NCBI GenBank assembly: GCA_002508315.1
Contig: DAHE01000006.1
Span: forward strand, 74,737-104,811
DNA length: 30,075 bases
Origin: Thermocladium sp. UBA166
GTDB taxonomy: Archaea > Thermoproteota > Thermoprotei > Thermoproteales > Thermocladiaceae
Direction of reading: 5' to 3'
Position numbers and translations under genes: made by a program
Part shown: one piece after another, positions 23,803 to 30,075 of the stretch
Layout of the letters: each line of letters opens with the position of its first letter
How positions within the stretch are numbered: the stretch's first letter is position 1
Notes under the pieces: generated by a model
The model's database searches: none
Told to the model about the DNA's origin: nothing
The model's input: the letters and a program-made list of their open reading frames with translations, nothing else

Positions 23803-24063
23803 TTACGACTTGTGGAAAGAAGACTCCGCCTCGCGGGACATTAGCTTGGCTAATTTGGAGTAGGCGTGGCGCGGATCTTTGGCGGTAATCGTATAAATCT
23901 TAATGGACCCGCCCTCATCAAGGCATTTCGTGAGGGTTACTACCATGAACTTCCGCTTACCGAGCTTGGAGTAACCTATGGAATAAGACTTACAATCTCC
24001 ATCATCCATCAACATCACGCGATCAAACTCATCGATCGAAATGCTTAGAGGTGTTTCTATCAT
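23803..24063 (-). CDS. Hypothetical 86-residue protein
   Basis: No family recognised. The sequence is a small alpha/beta protein: SISIDEFDRVML, KFMVVTLTKCL, IKIYTITAKDPRHAYSKLAKLM. Two cysteines, no membrane segment. Support for expression: a TATA region (24096-24109) and a Shine-Dalgarno sequence GGTGA (24071-24075) seven bases before the ATG. The gene lies alone between the ETF operon and the tungstate importer, on the same strand as both. The strand-rich centre and C-terminal basic helix could suit a small toxin or RNA-binding protein, but nothing in the sequence decides this. Confidence 0.7.
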   Translation of the reverse strand: MIETPLSISIDEFDRVMLMDDGDCKSYSIGYSKLGKRKFMVVTLTKCLDEGGSIKIYTITAKDPRHAYSKLAKLMSREAESSFHKS

Positions 24064-24148
24064 TTTAAGATCACCTGGGATATCTTAGCGCAGGCCATTT
24101 ATTAACTTTTTTCGCATTTAACTTATAAATGCTTTATACTTGACTAAG

Positions 24149-24169
24149 CCTTCTCCTCACAAGGGAAGG
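24149..24169 (-). terminator. Hairpin after the tungstate importer operon
   Basis: CCTTCTCC / GGGAAGG (stem with a single mismatch, short loop) lies about 30 bases beyond the wtpC stop. No long T-run follows on the minus strand. Confidence 0.35.
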
Positions 24170-24197
24170 ACGCAGATTCTTTCATGAATTTCCTTCA

Positions 24198-25163
24198 CTA
24201 GCTCCGCCCACGCTCAATTCGGGGCAGCACATTGTATTTCAAGATTTTCACGCCGACCTCAGCGCCCAGATCAGGCCTACTACGGGTAAGCGATACTAAT
24301 TTATTTCCATTTATTGCCACTTCCACGTAGAAACCGGTCAGTGAGTCTATTACGTTGGTTACCGTTCCCCGCAGCGAACCGGAGCTACCTATCTCTATCC
24401 ACTCCGGCCTAATGAATAGGACCCCATCCAAGCCCACGATCCTCCCATCAACTACATTATTCCTGTACCCAATGAAGCGAGCCACGTCTATATCCGGCGG
24501 CGAATTGAACAGCGACTCCTTATCCCCCACGTACCTCAGCTGTCCATTCATTATCACGCCCACCTTGTCAGCCAATGCGTATGCCTCCTCGAAATCATGG
24601 GTCACATGGATGACGGTTAAATCATACTCCCTGTGAATGCTCTTCAATAACTCCACGAATTCCATCCTGCTGTTGGAGTCAAGCATGGAAAGAGGCTCAT
24701 CCAATAACAGTATCCGTGGATTGGGAGCTAATGCCCGCGCCAATGCAACCTTTTGCCTCTCGCCCCCAGATAAGGTATTGGGCTCCCTCTCCAGTAAATT
24801 ACTTATGCCCAACCTATCCGTTATGTAGGAAATCCTCTTTTCCCGTTCCCTCCTTGGAATCCCGCGAGCCTTTAGGCCGAACTCTATATTGCTCCTCACG
24901 CTCATTATGGAGAACAATGCGTAGTCTTGTGGAACGAAGGACAAGTTACGCCTCTCAGGAGGCGCGCGAGTCACATCAACGCCATCAATTAATATGGCGC
25001 CGCTCTTGGGGAAGAATGCTCCCGCTATCAATCTGAGAAGCGTGGATTTCCCGCTACCCGTTGGCCCTATTAAAACGAAGTAATCCCCTTCTATGGCTAG
25101 GTTAATGGGTCCTAATCTAAACGATTGCAATGAATGGGTCAAATCATTTATGTGAATGGACAT
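24198..25163 (-). CDS. wtpC: ABC ATPase, tungstate/molybdate importer
   Basis: The 321-residue protein has Walker A GPTGSGKST (33-41), Q80 in FVPQD, signature LSGGERQ (132-138), Walker B LLLDEP (153-158) and switch His190 (THDFEEAYALAD). The C-terminal 80 residues form a TOBE-like beta domain (LFIRPEWIEIG, VEVAINGNKLVSL), which in ModC/WtpC can bind oxyanion for feedback inhibition. Its ATG overlaps the permease end by 20 bases. ATP hydrolysis drives import through the permease. The oxyanion specificity rests mainly on the binding protein. Confidence 0.92.
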   Translation of the reverse strand: MSIHINDLTHSLQSFRLGPINLAIEGDYFVLIGPTGSGKSTLLRLIAGAFFPKSGAILIDGVDVTRAPPERRNLSFVPQDYALFSIMSVRSNIEFGLKARGIPRREREKRISYITDRLGISNLLEREPNTLSGGERQKVALARALAPNPRILLLDEPLSMLDSNSRMEFVELLKSIHREYDLTVIHVTHDFEEAYALADKVGVIMNGQLRYVGDKESLFNSPPDIDVARFIGYRNNVVDGRIVGLDGVLFIRPEWIEIGSSGSLRGTVTNVIDSLTGFYVEVAINGNKLVSLTRSRPDLGAEVGVKILKYNVLPRIERGRS

Positions 25164-25947
25164 CGCTTATCCCAATCACTGCCTTGTATATAATGAATAT
25201 CACGAAAATAACCAATATCAGCGCCGCCGAGTACATGGCAGCATTGGTTAACCCTATTCCTATATACGATTCATATATATAAATCGAGGCCGGAACTATC
25301 GTGGATCTCCCCAAGAAAACGTAGTAGGCAATTATGAATAAGGCGCCCGCCTCAGAAACGGACCTGGACCAAGAAAGCATAGCGCCATTTGCTATGGATC
25401 GCCTTATGTAAGGTATTATTAAGTGCATCAATACATATGATTTTGTGGCGCCCAACGTGCGTGCCGTCAATTCCATGTCTGGATTTATCATCCTAATCGC
25501 GGTTTCTATGGTCCTCACGGTGTACGTGGAGCTCAAGTACGTAACCGCCGCCACAGCTCCCCATAATGTATCGATGAAGCTTATGCCAAGCCTAGATAAA
25601 AGGGGGCCCACGCCATAACTTGATGCAAATGCCAGCACTATCATTATCCCCACCACTATGTGAGGGATCATTATGGGCACGTCCAATAAAGCATCCAATA
25701 CGTACTTGCCCCTGAAGTCGTACCTGGCCATGAAGTACCCCAAGGGTATTCCAAACGCCACGGATATAATTGATGCCGCCGTGGCCATTATAATAGTCAC
25801 CTCTATCGCTTGCAGGAATGACGGTTCCCTCAACGCGTGGAACACGCTGAGCGACGCCACCTTAACGAGAACAAAAATAGGGAATAGGTAGAATGCTACT
25901 AAGGCTAGGCCCAAAATAATTAATGTTTTAAATGAAGCATCTCTCAT
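25144..25947 (-). CDS. wtpB: ABC permease, tungstate/molybdate importer
   Basis: The 267-residue protein has about six membrane helices and the EAA loop that docks the ATPase (MELTARTLGATKSYVLMHLI, about residues 155-175). The family is ModB/WtpB-like. Start ATG at 25945-25947, ten bases after the binding-protein gene ends, with no promoter of its own: same operon. N-terminal helix begins FKTLIILGLALVAFYLF. Confidence 0.92.
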   Translation of the reverse strand: MRDASFKTLIILGLALVAFYLFPIFVLVKVASLSVFHALREPSFLQAIEVTIIMATAASIISVAFGIPLGYFMARYDFRGKYVLDALLDVPIMIPHIVVGIMIVLAFASSYGVGPLLSRLGISFIDTLWGAVAAVTYLSSTYTVRTIETAIRMINPDMELTARTLGATKSYVLMHLIIPYIRRSIANGAMLSWSRSVSEAGALFIIAYYVFLGRSTIVPASIYIYESYIGIGLTNAAMYSAALILVIFVIFIIYKAVIGISDVHSHK

Positions 25948-25957
25948 ATTCGGCTGT

Positions 25958-27082
25958 TCACTGCGGGAATATGGATGAGAGAGCCGGCACGTTGCTCAGC
26001 GGTACCGTGAAGGGCTTTAATTGCGGTGGAACGGAGGCGTAATTACCATAAACAACCCCAGGCAATATGGGAGTTATTCCATTGCTCCTCAATATGCCCT
26101 GACCCTCTGGGCTGAAGAGCAGCAGCATGAAGTTCACAGCTGCTTGCGGATTGGGGGCAGCGTATGGGATAGAGGCCGTGTACACCACTGGGTTGCACTG
26201 GAACGTCTTGGTGACCCCATTCTCAGTCCAGGTTACATTGACGGAGTGGTAATAGTTAACCATGGATAGATTACCTAGATTTATTTGATCCGGCAGGGTT
26301 ATTATTCCTATGGTGGGCACGGCGGCATGGGTGGGCAATGCATTGCTCATGTAAGCGCTGAGGATGAAGTCTATCTTTCCGCTCTCCATTAAAGTGACCA
26401 AATCCACCTCCGTGTTCTCCATGTATATCTTGCTCGGATTGAGCTGTTGCCCGCCATAATAATAGAGCGTGTCGTATACGAGCGATGAGTTGCCGAAATA
26501 AGTCAACCCAGCCAGCTTCGTGACGCATATGGCTTGATAGCCCGAGGGATCCGTGAAGGGATTCGATACCCCCACCACAACGCCGGGCTTCAATAAGAGC
26601 TGGAATATCTGCTTCCAATATGGACTACTGCTGGAATTATCGGTTTGCAACCATAGATTATAGGCCTCCTTGCCCACAGTGGTGTTCAAGTTCACCAATA
26701 TAACCATCTGGGTACTGCCGAACGCTATCTCGTAATTGGTCAAATTAACGGGGAAAAGAACCTTCGGTATTGTGGTGGTATCAGCCGATGCCACAAGGCT
26801 ATACACCTTAGTGGCATTCTCGTCGCTCATCACCTCGCCGCTACCCTTGAACAATGGCACGCCAGTGGTGATTGATGGGTATAGTTGCTTGTATATGTTC
26901 AATAAATCGCCGAACGCAAACTTAAGCGTCCCAGCGGCCCCTACATTGAATGCGCCGGGCGAGGATGTGGTTATTTGAACGGGCTTGACTGATCTCGGCG
27001 ATATCGAATAACCCACCGCCAATCCCACAACTAACCCCACCACTAACAGAACTACCCCGAGAACCATGGATTTTGACGCCAT
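25958..27082 (-). CDS. wtpA: Extracellular tungstate/molybdate-binding protein
   Basis: About 374 residues. An N-terminal membrane segment (SMVLGVVLLVVGLVVGLAVG) anchors or secretes it; there is no lipobox cysteine. The mature part begins FNVGAAGTLKFAFGDL, the ModA/WtpA opening, and includes VSNPFTDPSGYQA, aligning with the oxyanion-binding SDPNxDPxGYRA-type loop. Low-complexity Asn/Ser/Thr-rich stretches suggest N-glycosylation, as usual for archaeal surface proteins. A GTG at 27094 could extend it by four residues; ATG at 27080-27082 is preferred because it lies about 25 bases after a TATA box (27101-27110). Tungstate is the likelier ligand in this lineage, but molybdate or sulfate cannot be excluded. 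Confidence 0.88.
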   Translation of the reverse strand: MASKSMVLGVVLLVVGLVVGLAVGYSISPRSVKPVQITTSSPGAFNVGAAGTLKFAFGDLLNIYKQLYPSITTGVPLFKGSGEVMSDENATKVYSLVASADTTTIPKVLFPVNLTNYEIAFGSTQMVILVNLNTTVGKEAYNLWLQTDNSSSSPYWKQIFQLLLKPGVVVGVSNPFTDPSGYQAICVTKLAGLTYFGNSSLVYDTLYYYGGQQLNPSKIYMENTEVDLVTLMESGKIDFILSAYMSNALPTHAAVPTIGIITLPDQINLGNLSMVNYYHSVNVTWTENGVTKTFQCNPVVYTASIPYAAPNPQAAVNFMLLLFSPEGQGILRSNGITPILPGVVYGNYASVPPQLKPFTVPLSNVPALSSIFPQ

Positions 27083-27100
27083 GGAAATCTGCACATGGCG

Positions 27101-27110
27101 TTATTTTTTA
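27101..27110 (-). promoter_or_regulatory. TATA box of the wtpABC operon
   Basis: TAAAAAATAA on the minus strand, about 25 bases before ATG 27082; it supports a leaderless start there. Confidence 0.6.
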
Positions 27111-27245
27111 ACGATAACGCATATGATGCATTCAATGGATCCATATGTTGTCCCTACATCACAATGAATCCTTGGAATCATGGTTGCGTGGCCAGAAAGA
27201 CCGGGGAAACTGCGGGGAGGTTTTATGGAATAACCAAATAGCAGT

Positions 27246-27271
27246 TGACTCCTCCCCGCCATGAAGGGCAG
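27246..27271 (+). repeat. Hairpin resembling an IS200/IS605-type end (second copy)
   Basis: TGACTCCTCCCCGCC, a five-base loop and GGGCAGG; same layout and orientation as 10899-10926. It lies in the 275-base gap between the importer promoter and the mutase stop, where no gene is seen. The pairing is imperfect, so this is a relic or a coincidental terminator. Confidence 0.35.
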
Positions 27272-27369
27272 GCTTGCTTTTATTTTGATTAATGAATCAT
27301 CCCTGCCCCCGTGACTGGCGATCACTGGGCTTTCCATCTCTGCGGGGGATTTACAGCAGTAACGAGAGG

Positions 27370-29037
27370 TTAAAAGATTGGCTCCGGCTTGTATTCTCCC
27401 CACTCCTCTCTGAGCACCTTGCTGATCTCTCCCACGGTGGCCCTAGATCTAACTGCATTCAGTATTGCTGGGAATATGTTCAAGTCATCCTTTTTCGCCG
27501 CCTGTCTCAGCTCACCTAAGCTCCTGCTCCATTTTTCCGCGTCCCTGTTCTCCTTAACCCGCTTGATCCTCTCTATGCTCCTTCTCCGTGATTCTGGATC
27601 CACTTTATGAAGCTCCATCCTGGTGGTTTCATTCTTCCGAAGCATATTAACCCCTATCAAGGGCAGTTCGCCGCTATCTACCTTTCTCTGGTATTCATAC
27701 GCGGAGGCGGCTATCTCCCGCTGGGGATAACCCATCTCCACGGCCCGCACGGCTCCTCCCAGCCTATCCACGTGATCTATTATCTTCCACGCGTTCTCCT
27801 CAATATCATCCGTCAACCACTCTATGTAATAGGAACCGCCGAGGGGATCCACTGAATCCACTACTCCGCTCTCATATGCTATTACTTGCTGAACCCTGAG
27901 CGACAACTCAACCGATTTCTCCGTGGGGAGAGCCAAGGCCTCGTCAAACGAGTTAACGTGCAGGGATTGACAACCCCCGAGCACCGCCGCTAATGCTTGT
28001 ATCGTGGTTCGTATTATGTTTACCTCGGGCTGCTGCGCCGTCAAAGCGGCCCCGGATGTCTGGACGTGGAACTTCATGCGCATGGACTCAGGGTTAGACG
28101 CGCCAAAGCGATCCCTAATTATCCTGCTCCACATCCTTCTAACCGCCCTGAACTTGGCCACCTCCTCGAATAAATTGGTTGTGGCTGCAAAGAAGAACGA
28201 GAGCTTTGACGCGAAGTCATCAACCGGTATTCCATTTCTTTCCTTAGTCCAATTGACGTATTCTATAGCATCGGAAAGAGTGAATGCTATTTCCTGAACA
28301 GAGGTGGCGCCGGCCTCCCTGAAGTGATAGCCGCTTATGCTTATTGGGTGCCACTTCGGCAAATTCTTGGCCGTATAAGCTATTATATCGGTTGCATACC
28401 TCATGGAGTGGAGAGGGGGGTAGATGTACAAGTTGCGAGCTATGAATTCCTTCAATATATCGTTTTGAACAGTGCCCTCCAATCCAACCACGTTAACGCC
28501 CCGCGACTCCGCCACTACAATATACATGGAGAGAAGCTCCGCAGCGGTAGCGTTTATCGTCATTGACGTGCTTATTCTGCCTTGATCGATGCCGTCGAAC
28601 AATATGGACATGGATTCCACCTCAGGAATCGATACTCCAACCTTGCCTACCTCTGGATATGCTAATTGATCGTCCGGATCCAACCCCAATTGAGTGGGAA
28701 GGTCGAATGCCACGCTTAATCCAGTCTGGCCCTGGTTGAGAAGGAACTTGTATCTGGCGTTGGTGTCCTCCGGACTTCCAAATCCGGAGTATTGCCTGAA
28801 GGTCCAGAGCCTGTGCCTATACATATTGGGGTAAATTCCCCGAGTATATGGGTGCTGCCCCGGAAATCCTAGGTAGTCCAGATAATCCCGGTCCCAATCA
28901 AGCGGCGTGTATAAATTCCGAATCTTCGTGCCGTACAATGTCTCAAACTTCCTCTGCTCAGGCATCTTGTTGAGGAGGGGAATTAGGAATTCCTTTCTCC
29001 ATTCCTCGTACTTAGCCCTGAGCTTTTCTATATCCAT
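27370..29037 (-). CDS. Methylmalonyl-CoA mutase, catalytic (alpha) subunit
   Basis: The 555-residue protein is the substrate-binding TIM-barrel part of a B12-dependent acyl-CoA mutase. Seen: YPNMYRHRLWTFRQYSGFG (Y73, matching the methylmalonyl-CoA-type tyrosine), GLSVAFDLPTQLG, GTVQNDILKEF, YPPLHSMR and SISGYHFREAGATS with the conserved His238. Downstream NSFDEALALPTE and SGVVDSVDPLGGSYYIE are typical. The cobalamin domain (DxHxxG) is absent, as in archaeal two-subunit mutases; its gene is not in the window. It interconverts (R)-methylmalonyl-CoA and succinyl-CoA. The ATG at 29035-29037 is 28 bases after a TATA box (29061-29070): leaderless. Confidence 0.93.
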   Translation of the reverse strand: MDIEKLRAKYEEWRKEFLIPLLNKMPEQRKFETLYGTKIRNLYTPLDWDRDYLDYLGFPGQHPYTRGIYPNMYRHRLWTFRQYSGFGSPEDTNARYKFLLNQGQTGLSVAFDLPTQLGLDPDDQLAYPEVGKVGVSIPEVESMSILFDGIDQGRISTSMTINATAAELLSMYIVVAESRGVNVVGLEGTVQNDILKEFIARNLYIYPPLHSMRYATDIIAYTAKNLPKWHPISISGYHFREAGATSVQEIAFTLSDAIEYVNWTKERNGIPVDDFASKLSFFFAATTNLFEEVAKFRAVRRMWSRIIRDRFGASNPESMRMKFHVQTSGAALTAQQPEVNIIRTTIQALAAVLGGCQSLHVNSFDEALALPTEKSVELSLRVQQVIAYESGVVDSVDPLGGSYYIEWLTDDIEENAWKIIDHVDRLGGAVRAVEMGYPQREIAASAYEYQRKVDSGELPLIGVNMLRKNETTRMELHKVDPESRRRSIERIKRVKENRDAEKWSRSLGELRQAAKKDDLNIFPAILNAVRSRATVGEISKVLREEWGEYKPEPIF

Positions 29038-29060
29038 TACCGATTACAAACATTAAAGGT

Positions 29061-29070
29061 TTAATATTTT
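29061..29070 (-). promoter_or_regulatory. TATA box of the mutase gene
   Basis: AAAATATTAA on the minus strand, centred 28 bases before the ATG. Confidence 0.6.
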
Positions 29071-29185
29071 TCTTCGCTCAATAAGGAAACCAGCTTAAAA
29101 TTACTACATATATTCTTTCTTACCTATTATACGATTGCTTTTTGGGGGGAGGGGTTTTTGCTGCTGCTCAAGAAGTAACGATAAT

Positions 29186-29206
29186 ATAATATTTCCTTAA
29201 TATTAT
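29186..29206 (-). terminator. AT-rich hairpin after the methyltransferase gene
   Basis: A perfect 7-bp inverted repeat ATAATAT / ATATTAT around TTCCTTA, starting 16 bases after the methyltransferase stop. It may aid termination, or be a protein site. Confidence 0.35.
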
Positions 29207-29221
29207 GGTAATGAAATTTAA

Positions 29222-29770
29222 TTAGGGGAGAGCTAGGATTGCCCACCTGGACATCAAAGATGCGCCTTGCTTAACGATGCGAAACATGGATAGTATGGTT
29301 GCCCACTCCGTCGAATTAACGGATATGGTATCCAAGGCCGGCCTTGAAATGCTTACGTAGGCCACTCCTTCGTGCTTCAATGCACGCTTGATCTCCCTGG
29401 CCGCATCTAGATGCCGCCTAACGCAGCATAGCGTTTTATTTGAGAAAACCACGTCCATTGATTTATCGTTTATGAAATCCATTTTATCGACGGAGGCCAG
29501 CATGGGGATTATATTGTTGATGGATTGCCCTTCAATCCTTCTTTTTAACAGATTAACGGAGTTCTCATCCGCATCAACGGCGTAGACGAGCCCCTTGGGT
29601 CCCACTCTTCTCGCAATTTCAATGGTGAAAAAGCCGGGACCGCTTCCCATGTCCAGCACGGTCATGCCATTCCTCACATATTCCCTTATGAACCTCATGG
29701 CGGAGCCCTCAATCCACCTCCTGGGAGGAAGCAATAAAGCCCGCGCAGGTACCTTTCTATCCGGTTGCAC
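29222..29770 (-). CDS. Class I SAM-dependent methyltransferase (small)
   Basis: The 182-residue protein has SAM motif I VLDMGSGPGF (38-47), acidic residue at the end of strand 2 (VYAVDADE), and SMDVVFSNKTLCCV with EIKRALKHEGVAYVS (motif post-I/III region), the pattern of small UbiE/type 11 methyltransferases. The substrate cannot be told. The N-terminus (VPARALLLPPRRW) is typical of archaeal members of this group. GTG at 29768-29770 is 26 bases after a TATA box (ATTAATTAGT, 29791-29800). It stands alone on the minus strand upstream of the mutase. Confidence 0.88.
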   Translation of the reverse strand: MQPDRKVPARALLLPPRRWIEGSAMRFIREYVRNGMTVLDMGSGPGFFTIEIARRVGPKGLVYAVDADENSVNLLKRRIEGQSINNIIPMLASVDKMDFINDKSMDVVFSNKTLCCVRRHLDAAREIKRALKHEGVAYVSISRPALDTISVNSTEWATILSMFRIVKQGASLMSRWAILALP

Positions 29771-29800
29771 ATATGGATATATGGGCCGCCACTAATTAAT

Positions 29801-30075
29801 GTTTCGCGCATTCCCATTCTGACAACATCGAGAACCGGGGCTATCGAAAGATTCGGCTTCCACTAGGAACCCACCCATGCTAAGCGAAACCAGGCTCAAA
29901 TCAATGGGGAGGGGGAGATAACCCAGCTTGTGAATTTAATCCACCCTAGTTGGCAGGGCATCCTTGCCTTGAGACTGGGGATTTTTCTCGTGGATAGAGA
30001 CCCAAACCTCCTACCGCCCGCTTGTGAAGGAGAAGGGTTACGGGAACTCGATCTCCGTAGCTAGCCCCCAGCCCT
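29801..30075. other. Right edge, nothing identified
   Basis: No ORF longer than a few dozen codons and no RNA fold found in this stretch. A short GGCA/TGCC hairpin (about 29957-29969) and a GC-rich purine run are the only structure. Confidence 0.35.

Noticed and set aside
1..30075. CRISPR array, cas genes, prophage or intact transposase
   Set aside because: No regularly spaced repeats and no matching protein in any frame were seen.

Overview
The window looks like chromosomal DNA of a thermophilic archaeon of the Thermoproteota (Crenarchaeota), most likely Thermoproteales-like (Caldivirga, Vulcanisaeta, Thermocladium or Pyrobaculum relatives). The grounds are: an archaeal CDC48-type AAA ATPase, a KH-domain aCPSF1 ribonuclease, an archaeal/eukaryal glycyl-tRNA synthetase and a TrmI-type tRNA methyltransferase; a tRNA-Pro with an anticodon-loop intron; TATA boxes about 25-30 bases before many start codons with little or no leader; and frequent GTG/TTG starts. 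The species assignment is inference.

Layout. 1-1500: 3' part of the AAA ATPase. 1601-1716: tRNA-Pro(GGG). 2100-4125: a possible short ORF, then aCPSF1. 4194-5395: operon of a nitrilase-family hydrolase and two overlapping small helical proteins. 5396-5816: GC-rich non-coding stretch with a terminator, a strong hairpin (possible H/ACA-like RNA) and a copy of the 3' end of tRNA-Pro with encoded CCA. 5817-7771: CBS-pair protein and a 14-TM exporter. 7914-10870: glmS overlapping a GlmU-like protein with an eroded nucleotidyltransferase signature (amino-sugar supply). 10931-13535 (minus): TrmI and GlyRS. 13621-15910 (minus): PadR repressor, ABC ATPase and ABC-2 permease, with a palindrome over the PadR start. 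16124-17483: divergent pair, a thioredoxin-fold-like small protein without cysteines and a MenA-like prenyltransferase. 17554-18657 (minus): second MFS transporter. 19065-19949 (minus): HTH-CBS regulator. 19985-23746 (minus): fixC-fixX-etfB-etfA plus a 98-residue orphan, a probable electron-bifurcating ETF:quinone system. 23803-24063: small unknown protein. 24198-27082 (minus): tungstate/molybdate ABC importer. 27370-29037 (minus): catalytic subunit of a B12-dependent acyl-CoA mutase. 29222-29770 (minus): small SAM methyltransferase.

How the parts fit. The MenA-like enzyme and the ETF operon point to a menaquinone-based respiratory chain fed by flavin/ferredoxin electron transfer. The tungstate importer suits tungsten oxidoreductases common in these archaea. 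The mutase links propionyl/succinyl-CoA metabolism. No phage, CRISPR array, integrase or intact insertion sequence is visible; at most a few hairpins resemble ends of IS200/IS605-type elements. The less ordinary parts are the non-coding island at 5396-5700, the overlapping small genes after the nitrilase, the orphan gene in the ETF operon and the GlmU-like protein with lost catalytic signatures.
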